Part shown: positions 43,778-51,759 of the stretch, piece after piece | How positions within the stretch are numbered: the stretch's first letter is position 1 | Layout: every line of letters begins with the position of its first letter | Source: Streptosporangium sp. NBC_01495 | GTDB lineage: Bacteria; Actinomycetota; Actinomycetes; Streptosporangiales; Streptosporangiaceae | NCBI RefSeq assembly: GCF_036250735.1 | Contig: NZ_CP109430.1 | Location: 5,642,001 to 5,706,000 of the forward strand | DNA: 64,000 bases | Reading direction: 5' to 3' | The notes under the pieces: model-generated | What the model saw: the letters and a program-made list of their open reading frames with translations, nothing else | Database searches by the model: none | Told to the model about the DNA's origin: nothing | Program-made: the position numbers and the translations under genes

Positions 43778-44407
43778 ATGACCGATCAAGCGATCTCCGC
43801 GGGTGGGCCGGTGACGAGCCTCGGCCTTGAGGCCATCATGGCTGCGGGGTGGGCCGTCCCCGAGTCCTTCACCGCTGAGGAGTTCCGCCGAGCCGAAGCG
43901 TTCTGGCAGGCACGGCGCGCTGAGGATGAGCGGCTCCTGCGGGTCCGCGCCGCGGCGGCCCACCTTGTCGAGTCCTGGACGGGGCACCCGCCGCGTGACG
44001 TCGGCTCCTTCGGGATCCAGCTCAACCTGGAGACCAGCGATCTGGACCTGGGGATCGGTTACCCGGTCGCCGATCGCGAGAAGCTGATGGCGGCACTCGC
44101 CCCGCACGCGGCGTTCAAGGGCGAGCGCCACACCCGGTTCACCACCACCCGGCTGGTGTTCTCCTTCGAGGTAGACGGCGTCGAGATCGACCTGTCGGCG
44201 CTGACCGAGGAGGACTTCGTGGTCGCGTGCCGCATGCTCGACGAGATCGACACCGGCATGAGCCGACAGGAGCGGATCGCCCACACCTGGGTCAAACATC
44301 TGCTGCGCGCCACCGGCCGGACGCAGGAGTACGCGGTCTGGAAGCTGGCCACGTACTCCCGCTACTGCCCGGAGTTCAACTGGGTGCCGATCTCCGAGCC
44401 TGCCTGA
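43778..44407 (+). CDS. Nucleotidyltransferase-fold protein of unknown role
   Basis: The 209-residue protein has the pol-beta-type NTase signature: VGSFGIQLNLETSDLDLGIG, that is GS followed by D-x-D, and a third acidic strand VDGVEIDLSALTEEDF. The C-terminal part (RIAHTWVKHLLRATGRTQEY) is helical. It may transfer a nucleotide to a small molecule, RNA or protein. ATG 43778 was chosen because upstream in-frame codons are not conserved in character. It converges on the radical SAM gene with only 11 bp between stops. Confidence 0.7.
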   Translation: MTDQAISAGGPVTSLGLEAIMAAGWAVPESFTAEEFRRAEAFWQARRAEDERLLRVRAAAAHLVESWTGHPPRDVGSFGIQLNLETSDLDLGIGYPVADREKLMAALAPHAAFKGERHTRFTTTRLVFSFEVDGVEIDLSALTEEDFVVACRMLDEIDTGMSRQERIAHTWVKHLLRATGRTQEYAVWKLATYSRYCPEFNWVPISEPA

Positions 44408-44418
44408 CCTGCAGCGGG

Positions 44419-46551
44419 TCAGGTGCCACACGGATCAGCCGCGTTGATCAATGTCCAGCCTGCCGTGGCCGCCCACCGGCTGTGCTCGTGGACGAGCCGG
44501 TCGGCGGCCTGCGGCGGCAGCGCCGCGACGACCCTGGGCACGGTGGCGGCCATGCGGCTGCGCAGCACCTCGACCTGCTCGTCCAGCATGGCGTCCAGCC
44601 GGGTGATGAGCTGCCTCAGCTGCGACGGGTCGGCGTGCTCGTCGATGAGGTTGATCATGGCGGTGAAGACGGCGAACGCGGCGTCCTTGATGACGACGCG
44701 GGCCGCGCGGACCTCACGGCGCGGCTCGCCGTCCAGCACCTTCTCCAGGCTTTTGAGGGTGTAGTCCAGGGCGAAGTGCCGGTCGACCCACAGCTGTGCC
44801 CGCTCGGAGCAGACGCCGATACGTGGGTCGGCGAAACGAGCGTCGAGGCGTCCCATCGCCGGGCGCACCGTCCCGGCCAGGCCGGCGGTCTGGACCATGC
44901 GGGTGTAGGCGGCGCCGACCAGCGGCTCCATCGACACCAGCATGTAGGAGATGCCGGTGTAGAACGGCCGTCCGGTGCTGTGCTCGGCGACGAACGCCGG
45001 GTCGCGGACCCCGTCGACGATCTCCTCGGCGCTCAGGTGCGGCAGCGGCCGCAGCAGCAGATCTTTCCGCTCCTGGAAGGCGTGCGTGGCGCGCAGCTCT
45101 TCCAGGTTCATCAGCTGGTCGAACGTGATGTAGGTGAACCTGGTCGGCACTCCGAGCGCCGACAGGGTGCGGATCGCCACCGCGTTCTGCTCACCGGTGG
45201 TTTCCTTGTTGAACCTCCGCAGGATGGAGGTGACACCGGACTCCACCCCGAACAGCATGCGGCGCAGCCCGTCTCGGACGAGGGCCCGCCACATCTCGGC
45301 CCGCTCGATGTGCCAGGCCCGGTCGTGGTCGGGGTGGACGACCTGGTCGATGCGGCATGACGTCTCCCACTTGAAACCTGCTTTGGTGATCTCGGCGGCG
45401 ACGGCCAAGGCCCGCGGGACGGCGTCGTCGCCGCGTCCGATGGCCTCCTCGTCCACCAGATACAGGGTGCGGGAGATGTCGGGGTGGCGGGCGAACTCCT
45501 CCTTCAGCGCGTCCAGCATCCACGGCAGCTGCTCGAGTGCGCCGCCCGCCCACATCCCTTTGTGGCCGCGCGGGCAGAACGAGCACTGGCTGGTGCAGCC
45601 GCGGGTCGTCTCCAGCTGCATCACCCCCTGGTGGGCGAAGGTGTCCTGCAGCAGGTCCAGCTCGGGGAAGAAGTCGTCGGCGTCACGGTTGGGCACCGCC
45701 GCGGTGCGGCGCCGGCCGACGGCCATCGCGCCGCCGCGCGCCGCGCCGACGTAGCCGATGCCGTGAACCTGGTCGCGCTCAAGGTCGCCGTGCCAGTGCG
45801 CGATGACGTCGCGGATGGTCGGCTCTCCGGCTGCGCGGGCGACGAGCAGCTCCGGGTACTTCTCCAGCAGCAGCGCCTCGTTGCGGACGGTCAGGCTGCC
45901 GCCGACGAGGATCAGCGGCACCTTGCCCTGGACGGCGTCCAGCAGGCGGATCATCAGATCGTGCTGGCCGAACGTCGCGCTGATGCCGAGGATGTCGGGC
46001 TGCTTGGTGCCGACCGCGTCGATGATGTCGTCCAGGGTGACGCTGAGCTGCATGTCCATCAGGTCAACGCGCCCTGACAGGGTGGAGCGGGCTGCCCGGG
46101 CCAGGTCGGAGATGGCCAGGGGAAAGCGTGGCAGCGGGAAGTACTCGGGGCGGTAGAGGGCGGCGAGCAGGATGCGGGGCCGGGTCAGCCGGGTCACGGC
46201 GGCCGGGGCCAGGAGGGCATGGCTGATCCACGCGCCGGGGGTGTCCAGATGCACGTGCTGGGTGGCCCACTCGGGCCAGACGCGCGTTTCGTGCGGCTGC
46301 CCGGACAGGTCGGCCAGCAGCCACGCGCCGGGCCGGCCGGTGCTGACGGCGAGCAGCCGCCGCTCCAGCGTGCCGGTGAGTACGACGTTACGGCCGGGCA
46401 GGAGGCCGACGATGGTGTCGCGCAGCGCGTTGGGCTGGCTGCGAGGGATGTCGTGGATCGCCTGCTGCTGGGCGGGGGTCAGTGGGGTGAGCCTGAGTCG
46501 GCCGATGGCCTCCAGGAGCAGGCTGTGGCTGGCGCTGATGATGGGGGGCAT
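44419..46551 (-). CDS. B12-binding-type radical SAM enzyme (last gene of the eight-gene operon)
   Basis: ATG 46551, six bases behind ggagg, opens 710 residues. Residues ~125-260 form a Rossmann-like cobalamin-binding-type domain (DDIIDAVGTKQPDILGISAT, PLILVGGSL). The radical SAM core follows with the cluster motif CTSQCSFC (Cys319, 323, 326) in LETTRGCTSQCSFCPRGHKG. The last ~150 residues are helical and unassigned. Such enzymes catalyse radical methylation or rearrangements at unactivated carbons. The cobalamin domain lacks an obvious DxHxxG, so it may bind B12 base-off or not at all. A 95-bp gap separates it from the coupled genes upstream. Confidence 0.88.
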   Translation of the reverse strand: MPPIISASHSLLLEAIGRLRLTPLTPAQQQAIHDIPRSQPNALRDTIVGLLPGRNVVLTGTLERRLLAVSTGRPGAWLLADLSGQPHETRVWPEWATQHVHLDTPGAWISHALLAPAAVTRLTRPRILLAALYRPEYFPLPRFPLAISDLARAARSTLSGRVDLMDMQLSVTLDDIIDAVGTKQPDILGISATFGQHDLMIRLLDAVQGKVPLILVGGSLTVRNEALLLEKYPELLVARAAGEPTIRDVIAHWHGDLERDQVHGIGYVGAARGGAMAVGRRRTAAVPNRDADDFFPELDLLQDTFAHQGVMQLETTRGCTSQCSFCPRGHKGMWAGGALEQLPWMLDALKEEFARHPDISRTLYLVDEEAIGRGDDAVPRALAVAAEITKAGFKWETSCRIDQVVHPDHDRAWHIERAEMWRALVRDGLRRMLFGVESGVTSILRRFNKETTGEQNAVAIRTLSALGVPTRFTYITFDQLMNLEELRATHAFQERKDLLLRPLPHLSAEEIVDGVRDPAFVAEHSTGRPFYTGISYMLVSMEPLVGAAYTRMVQTAGLAGTVRPAMGRLDARFADPRIGVCSERAQLWVDRHFALDYTLKSLEKVLDGEPRREVRAARVVIKDAAFAVFTAMINLIDEHADPSQLRQLITRLDAMLDEQVEVLRSRMAATVPRVVAALPPQAADRLVHEHSRWAATAGWTLINAADPCGT

Positions 46552-46646
46552 GCGAAGCCTCCGTACGTGAGATACGTGGATGAGGGCATGACGAACCCGC
46601 CCTGTGGCGCCGCAGGGGCGCTCAGGGCTGCGCGGTGAAAAAGGGG

Positions 46647-47471
46647 TTAGAGAGTGCCGGTGGGCAGAGTGATGGTCGCGATCATCGCCGCGTGGTCGCT
46701 GAGCCCCGAGGTGCGGGGCTCGTGCACGTAGCGGCAGTCGACGACCGCGCCGACCGGGGAGCAGAACAGGTGATCGAAGCGGTAGCCTTCGCCGCTGCGG
46801 CGCCCGTACCAGGAGTGATCGACCAGGTCGGGGTGGTGGCGGCGGAACGCGTCGCCGTATCCGGCGGCGGCGAACGCGTCGTAGAAGGTGTACTCCCACT
46901 TGCCGAACACCGCATGATGCGGCTGATGACCCCGTTCGACGACGTTGAGGTCTCCGGCGATGACGACCGGGCCGGTCACCGCGAGGTCATCGGCCAGGGC
47001 AGGCAGCAGTTCCGCCACCGCGTCCTGGAACAGGCGTTTGTCGACGTTGCGCCGCTCCTGGGGACCGCGGGAGGGCACGTACAGGCCGACCACGCCAACG
47101 CTGGATCCGTCGTCGAGGTGGAGACGGATGGCGGCGCACCGGTGCGGCAGATAGCCGGGGCGAATCTGCGGAGCCGGATCCTGTTTGCCGATTCGGGAGG
47201 CGACGACCGTCAGATAGTCCGCGCCGCCGTCACCCAGATGCACACTGAACCCGTGCTCGCCCAGCGCTTGGGTGATGGCGTGCGCTCCAGGCGTGACCTC
47301 GGTCAGCACGACAACGTCGGCGTCCTGGGCGGCGAGCCAGTCGGCTTGCCGCCGGGACCGGGCGAGGTTGGCGTGCTGCACGTTGAGCGTCAGGACGCGC
47401 ACCTGGCCGGGGCGAGCGTGGTGTTCCCTCGGCTGCAGGAGGCTGAGCTGCCGGCGGTCGTCGCCGCTCAT
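46647..47471 (-). CDS. Endonuclease/exonuclease/phosphatase-fold hydrolase
   Basis: A 274-residue EEP-superfamily enzyme with all active-site blocks: VLTLNVQ (Asn), VVLTEV (Glu), VVIAGDLNVVERGHQ (Asp, Asn), GYRFDHLF (Asp) and GLSDHAAM (Asp-His). This fold cuts phosphodiesters in DNA or RNA or removes phosphates from small molecules. In a metabolic operon it might act as a phosphoesterase on a nucleotide-like intermediate. ATG 47471 overlaps the reductase stop (ATGA). Confidence 0.87.
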   Translation of the reverse strand: MSGDDRRQLSLLQPREHHARPGQVRVLTLNVQHANLARSRRQADWLAAQDADVVVLTEVTPGAHAITQALGEHGFSVHLGDGGADYLTVVASRIGKQDPAPQIRPGYLPHRCAAIRLHLDDGSSVGVVGLYVPSRGPQERRNVDKRLFQDAVAELLPALADDLAVTGPVVIAGDLNVVERGHQPHHAVFGKWEYTFYDAFAAAGYGDAFRRHHPDLVDHSWYGRRSGEGYRFDHLFCSPVGAVVDCRYVHEPRTSGLSDHAAMIATITLPTGTL

Positions 47472-48577
47472 TGGCGTTCCCTCACCGTCTCGTCGGTGAA
47501 GACCTCCCCCTGGGCGTCGAGGCGGGCCTGCACCTGCCCCATGATCGTGCGGGCTTGGTCGATCACCTCGGGGTGCGGGGGCGCGCCCACCGCGGACAGG
47601 TTCATCGCCACCTGCTCCAGAGTGGTGAATCCGACCAGCACAGCCGCCTGATCATAGCGATCCAGGCACGCCCACAAGGCGATATGGATCAGGTCCTCGC
47701 GGCGCCACCCGACCAGGCCGCGCAGCTCGTTCAGCCCCTCGGTGATGACCTCGACCGCCGCGGGGGTGAACCACCGCTTGCGCGAGCGATGGTCGCCGGC
47801 GCCGATCAGCGGCATGGCCGCAGGGTCGTAGGCGCCGGTCAGCAGGCCCTGCGCCAGCGGTTTGTTGATCAGCACGCCGACCCGGTGCTTCTTCGCGAAC
47901 GCGAAGATGCCTTCGGAGCGGGCCGCCGGGGACAGCAGGTGGTCGCGGACCGCGAGCACCTCCGGACGCACCTTGTCGAACACCGCCTGAAACCGGGCGA
48001 TCTTGTCGCCGCGCTGGTCGACGGCGACGGTGAGGCGGTCTCGGGCGAACCGGTGCGGGCCACGCATCCCAACCGCGCGGATCAGCCCTTCGCGCTGGAA
48101 GGAGTGCATCGCCTCCACCGCGGGCTCCAGCCACCGGTCATCCTCACCGAAGTCGGAATGGTGCAGGAAGTACACGTCGAGGTAGCTGGAGCGCAGGTTA
48201 TCCAGCGTCTGCTCCAGCTGGTGGCGCATGTGCCAGGGGTCGAAGCCGTGCGGTGCGGTGCCGGCGAAGTAGCCGACCTTGGACACCAGCACGATCTCCT
48301 CGCGCGGCACCTGCGCGACCAGGTCGCCGAGCAAGCGTTCAGAGCGGCCGTGCCCGTAGACGTCGGCGGTGTCGAACAGGCGAGCCCCCATCTGCCACGC
48401 GGTCTCCAGGCCGGCGGCGGCCGTCTCCGGTGAGGCGCCGGTGGACCAGCCCATCGGCAGGCCGAGGTTTTCGGCCGGTCCGCCGATGCCCCAGCAGCCG
48501 ATGCCGACAGCGGGCACGGTGATGCCGCAACGGCCGAGGGTGCGCTTCGGCAGAGACACAGGGGCCGATGTCGTCAC
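47468..48577 (-). CDS. Aldo/keto reductase
   Basis: A 369-residue TIM-barrel NAD(P)H oxidoreductase. The catalytic tetrad is present: Asp in LFDTADVYGHG, Tyr in the same block, Lys in VLVSKVGYF and His in VYFLHHSDFG. GTG 48577 follows aaggagaattcct and overlaps the upstream GNAT stop as GTGA. The role in the pathway would be reduction of a carbonyl or oxidation of an alcohol on the intermediate. Confidence 0.9.
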   Translation of the reverse strand: MTTSAPVSLPKRTLGRCGITVPAVGIGCWGIGGPAENLGLPMGWSTGASPETAAAGLETAWQMGARLFDTADVYGHGRSERLLGDLVAQVPREEIVLVSKVGYFAGTAPHGFDPWHMRHQLEQTLDNLRSSYLDVYFLHHSDFGEDDRWLEPAVEAMHSFQREGLIRAVGMRGPHRFARDRLTVAVDQRGDKIARFQAVFDKVRPEVLAVRDHLLSPAARSEGIFAFAKKHRVGVLINKPLAQGLLTGAYDPAAMPLIGAGDHRSRKRWFTPAAVEVITEGLNELRGLVGWRREDLIHIALWACLDRYDQAAVLVGFTTLEQVAMNLSAVGAPPHPEVIDQARTIMGQVQARLDAQGEVFTDETVRERQ

Positions 48578-49524
48578 AGGAATTCTCCTTCGGTGTGCGG
48601 CACCAGCGGCGCCTGGTAGTAGCGGATCTCCTCCACCGTGGCCAGGCCGGCCGCGCCCAAGTCGGCCAGCAGCTCAGTGTGGCTGGTGGGGACGATGGCG
48701 CGGGCCACTTCGGCGTCGTGGCGGGCGCCTGCGGCGAGCGCCGCCGCGATCAGCGGCCCGGCCAGGGCCGTCCGGTCGGCGCCGGGGTGGATCAGCACGT
48801 CGGCCAGCAATGCTTCTGCGGGCTCGCCGGGGGCGGCGTGGATGAGCGGGTAGACCAGGGCCGCGGCCTGCAGGTCGGAGCCGTCGACGACGAGCAGGCC
48901 ATCGGCGACGAACCGCTCGTCGCCACTCCACCGCGGGTAGGTGTCCTGTGCGATGGCGAACCCGTGACCGGGGTGAACGGCGTGGTAGAGGCGGCCCAGC
49001 GCTGCGGCGTCGCCAGGCCCCGCCGACCGCACCACCGGGTGGTCCTCCCCCGGTGCGGCGAGGTTACGGATGATGGGGGCTTTCAGCAGCGCTGCGGTGG
49101 AGTGCGGGCGCCACCCGGCGCGGGTGTAGAACGCGCAGCCGTGCTCACGGGTCGCGGGGATCTCCGCGGTGAGCACGACCATCCCCTGAGGCAGGAAATC
49201 GGCGGCGTACTTCAGCAGCAGGGTGCCCAATCCTTGCCGTTGCCATTCGGGGGCGACGGCAGGCCCCCACAGTCGTGCCGGTGCGCCTGGCGCGGCGGGG
49301 TGGCGCAGCGTAGCCGCCCCGGCCAGGGCGCCGGTGGCTGAGCGCGCCACAACCATGATCGTGGGGAAGGCGCCTCCCGGGGGGTGCAGCCGGGACCGCA
49401 CCAGTGCCGCGGTCACCGGCCGCTGGTCCGGCCAGCCGCGCATGGCGGCGTAGCCGAGGCCGGCGAGTTCCTCATCCAGGGCCGTTCCCGGCCGGTAGAC
49501 GGAGATGCTGATCGGCAGTGTCAC
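48574..49524 (-). CDS. Tandem GNAT acetyltransferase
   Basis: GTG 49524, six bases behind aaggag, gives 316 residues. The first GNAT domain has APEWQRQGLGTLLLKYAADF (acetyl-CoA loop) and CAFYTRAGWRP. A second, more diverged GNAT-like domain begins near DHPVVRSAGPGDAAALGRLY and includes VDGSDLQAAALVYPLIHAAP. The N-terminal domain probably does the acyl transfer. Both ends show GTGA overlaps with the neighbours, so it is embedded in the coupled operon. Confidence 0.85.
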   Translation of the reverse strand: MTLPISISVYRPGTALDEELAGLGYAAMRGWPDQRPVTAALVRSRLHPPGGAFPTIMVVARSATGALAGAATLRHPAAPGAPARLWGPAVAPEWQRQGLGTLLLKYAADFLPQGMVVLTAEIPATREHGCAFYTRAGWRPHSTAALLKAPIIRNLAAPGEDHPVVRSAGPGDAAALGRLYHAVHPGHGFAIAQDTYPRWSGDERFVADGLLVVDGSDLQAAALVYPLIHAAPGEPAEALLADVLIHPGADRTALAGPLIAAALAAGARHDAEVARAIVPTSHTELLADLGAAGLATVEEIRYYQAPLVPHTEGEFL

Positions 49525-50336
49525 AGCCGACTCCTTGGGTGAGTGGCGGCCACGCCGACACAGACGCTGCCTCGCCCGGCCCAGAACGCCGGGTGCAGCG
49601 CCAACGCGAGTGTCGGTGCGGCCGCACGGGTGGACAGGAGCACCTGGGCGAATTCGGTGTAGAAGGTGTCGCGTAGCTGGGTGGAGGTGGTGAACGGGGC
49701 GGGCCGCGATGAGCCACGCAGCCGTTGCCGGGCCAGCCGTAGCCGTTCGCCCGGCGGGCCGGGCCATCCGGCGGCGGTGGCCAGCGCCTGAACCATCCGG
49801 CCGGGCAGGTCGTACTCCAGCCGTCCGGCGGGCCCGGCGATGCGGGTGGTGTACAGCAGCACGCCGTCGTCGGTCAGCAACTCGGCCAAGCGGGCGAGCG
49901 CCGCGTCCCGGTCGTCTGGGGTGGGCAGCAGGGACAGCAACCCATCGGTGACGATCATGTCGAAGGGGCCGGGCACGTTGGCGAGTTCCGGCGCCTGCGC
50001 CCACATGGTCGTCACGTCCCGGCCGCACCAGGCGGCCCAGGCGTTGACGAGCGTCAGCGGCGTCTGGCAGATGTCGGTCACCACGATCTGCGCGCCGGGC
50101 AGCAGTTCGGTGAGCAGGCGCGGCATGGTCTCATCGGAGGAGCCGCACACCAACGCCCGTTTCGGGGTCCGGCCGGTGAGGGCCTTGCGGTAGAAGTCCT
50201 CGTGCCAGCGGGGGTTGCCTTTCAGCCCGGCCTGCCGGAAGAGCCGCCACGTGGAGTGGTAGCCGAAGCAGCTCCGGGTGCAGTGCCCGCGGGCGGCCCT
50301 CCACCCGTCGCCGAAGGTCAGCGGAGCCGCCGTCAT
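49521..50336 (-). CDS. SAM-dependent methyltransferase-like protein 2
   Basis: A 271-residue protein. Motif I is ALVCGSSDETMPRLLTELLP, followed by IVVTDICQTPLTLVNAWAAW and the acidic post-motif FDMIVTDGLLSLLP, then LTDDGVLLYTTRIAG. The first ~60 residues (RAARGHCTRSCFGYHSTWRL) contain two cysteines and are not standard for methyltransferases. ATG 50336 overlaps the stop of the preceding methyltransferase (ATGA). Confidence 0.82.
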   Translation of the reverse strand: MTAAPLTFGDGWRAARGHCTRSCFGYHSTWRLFRQAGLKGNPRWHEDFYRKALTGRTPKRALVCGSSDETMPRLLTELLPGAQIVVTDICQTPLTLVNAWAAWCGRDVTTMWAQAPELANVPGPFDMIVTDGLLSLLPTPDDRDAALARLAELLTDDGVLLYTTRIAGPAGRLEYDLPGRMVQALATAAGWPGPPGERLRLARQRLRGSSRPAPFTTSTQLRDTFYTEFAQVLLSTRAAAPTLALALHPAFWAGRGSVCVGVAATHPRSRL

Positions 50337-51124
50337 GGGATGTCCTGCGGGGTTGCCTGCGCGATGAAGTGCAGCAGGCGGGCGATGCGCCGGTAGGGGT
50401 CGTGGCGCCCGGCTTCCCATTCGGCGTCAAGGAGCGTGTCGAAGTCGTCGCCGACCGGGATGTCGCCCAGGTGGTCGGTGAAGGCCCGCACCCCGTACCA
50501 GGCCGTTGTGGAGGCTCCGGCGCCCGCCAGCATCGCGTCGATGTCGGCGGCGGTGTGCGCCCGGCTGGTCACGCCGAGGTTGCCCGTCTCGGCGTGGGCG
50601 TTCATCACCTGCAGCGCATCGGCCCATCGTCCTTCCAGGCCCGGCCGCATGGCCAACGCGTCCCGGTTCTTCGTCAGCAGCGACACCAGGCCTCCGGGCC
50701 GGGCCGCCGCCACCAGGTCCGCCACGAACGCCTCAGGGGTCTCGACGTACATCAGCACGCCGTGGCACAGCACCAGGTCGTAGCCACCGCCGACCAAGTC
50801 CGCGGCTTCGTGACCGCTGCCTTGCACCAGCCGGACGCGTTGCTGCACCTGCCCGGGTTCGCCCTTCAGCCGTTGCCGGGCTTGGGCGAGCATCGCCGGG
50901 TCGGGGTCGAGCACCGTCACCTGGTGGCCGATGCGGGCGAGTTGGGCGGCCTGGTGGCCATCCCCGCCGCCGACGTCCAGGACCTGCTGCGAGCCGGCGG
51001 GCAGGTGGGTGCGCAGGGCGCGGGCGACCAGCGCGTGCCGTACCGCGCCGCGCAGCGTGGCCATGTGCCGCGCGTACCCGGCCGACAGGTCCTCGCCGGA
51101 CGTCGAAAGCCAGCTGTTGGTCAA
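50333..51124 (-). CDS. SAM-dependent methyltransferase 1
   Basis: TTG 51124 lies four bases behind aaggaga and overlaps the upstream stop as TTGA, which decides the start and gives 263 residues. Motif I is VLDVGGGDGHQAAQLARIGH, then VTVLDPDPAMLAQARQRL, the acidic motif DLVLCHGVLMYVETPEAF and ARPGGLVSLLTKNRDAL. The family resembles CmoM/Methyltransf_11-type enzymes. Substrate unknown. Confidence 0.87.
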   Translation of the reverse strand: MTNSWLSTSGEDLSAGYARHMATLRGAVRHALVARALRTHLPAGSQQVLDVGGGDGHQAAQLARIGHQVTVLDPDPAMLAQARQRLKGEPGQVQQRVRLVQGSGHEAADLVGGGYDLVLCHGVLMYVETPEAFVADLVAAARPGGLVSLLTKNRDALAMRPGLEGRWADALQVMNAHAETGNLGVTSRAHTAADIDAMLAGAGASTTAWYGVRAFTDHLGDIPVGDDFDTLLDAEWEAGRHDPYRRIARLLHFIAQATPQDIP

Positions 51125-51759
51125 CGTGTCTCCTTGGATGACAGTAGGGATGCGAACAACGACGGGTGCTCCAGCACCAGGCGGATCGACAGGTAGCGGG
51201 TCTGTAGCAGCTGCTGCAGCGCGTGAACCGCCGGGGTGTCGGGCAGGGTGCCGGCGCGGACGGCGCCGCGCAGGGCCAGCAGCTTCGGCAGCCACTCCTC
51301 GACCGTGGTGAGGCTGACCGGGTCACGGCCGAGCCAGGCACGAAACCGTTCGGCGGTCATGACCTCCCACACCACCGCGTCCCGCCACGTCTCGTCGGGG
51401 CCTTCGACGGTGGTCAGGTGCGGCAGGCGGCACAGCCCCGACCGTGGCAGGGGCGGCGGCAGAGGGCTGGTCACGCACGCCCCGCGCAGGCCACGGCGGT
51501 ACCGCACCTCGTGCAGGTGCTCGCCGAACGCCATGGCCAGGCCCGCCTGTGCCAAGGCGGCGCCGGCGGGGACGACCGTCACGGCGTCGAGCCAGGAGCG
51601 GCGGGCGACAGTCAGCGCCACCCGTACCGCATCAGCCGGGTCGGGGATGGCGTACCAGACGCGGCGCCGGTCCGTGCTGCTGGTGACCAGGCCCGGCTCG
51701 AACATCGCTCCCGCGTCAACGGCGGTGAAGTAGCACTCCCCCTGCTCGGTGGTCCTCAT
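51121..51759 (-). CDS. Unknown protein of the eight-gene operon
   Basis: ATG 51759 overlaps the stop of the SAH-hydrolase-like gene (ATGA) and gives 212 residues. No family recognised. The protein begins RTTEQGECYFTAVDAGAMFE, has a hydrophobic strand-rich middle (DAVTVVPAGAALAQAGLAMA) and a helical C-terminal third (VEEWLPKLLALRGAVRAGTL ... ALQQLLQTRYLSIRLVL). No signal peptide, membrane helix or cysteine cluster. It may bind the pathway substrate or a peptide. Coupling to its neighbours argues that it is a required part. Confidence 0.75.
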   Translation of the reverse strand: MRTTEQGECYFTAVDAGAMFEPGLVTSSTDRRRVWYAIPDPADAVRVALTVARRSWLDAVTVVPAGAALAQAGLAMAFGEHLHEVRYRRGLRGACVTSPLPPPLPRSGLCRLPHLTTVEGPDETWRDAVVWEVMTAERFRAWLGRDPVSLTTVEEWLPKLLALRGAVRAGTLPDTPAVHALQQLLQTRYLSIRLVLEHPSLFASLLSSKETR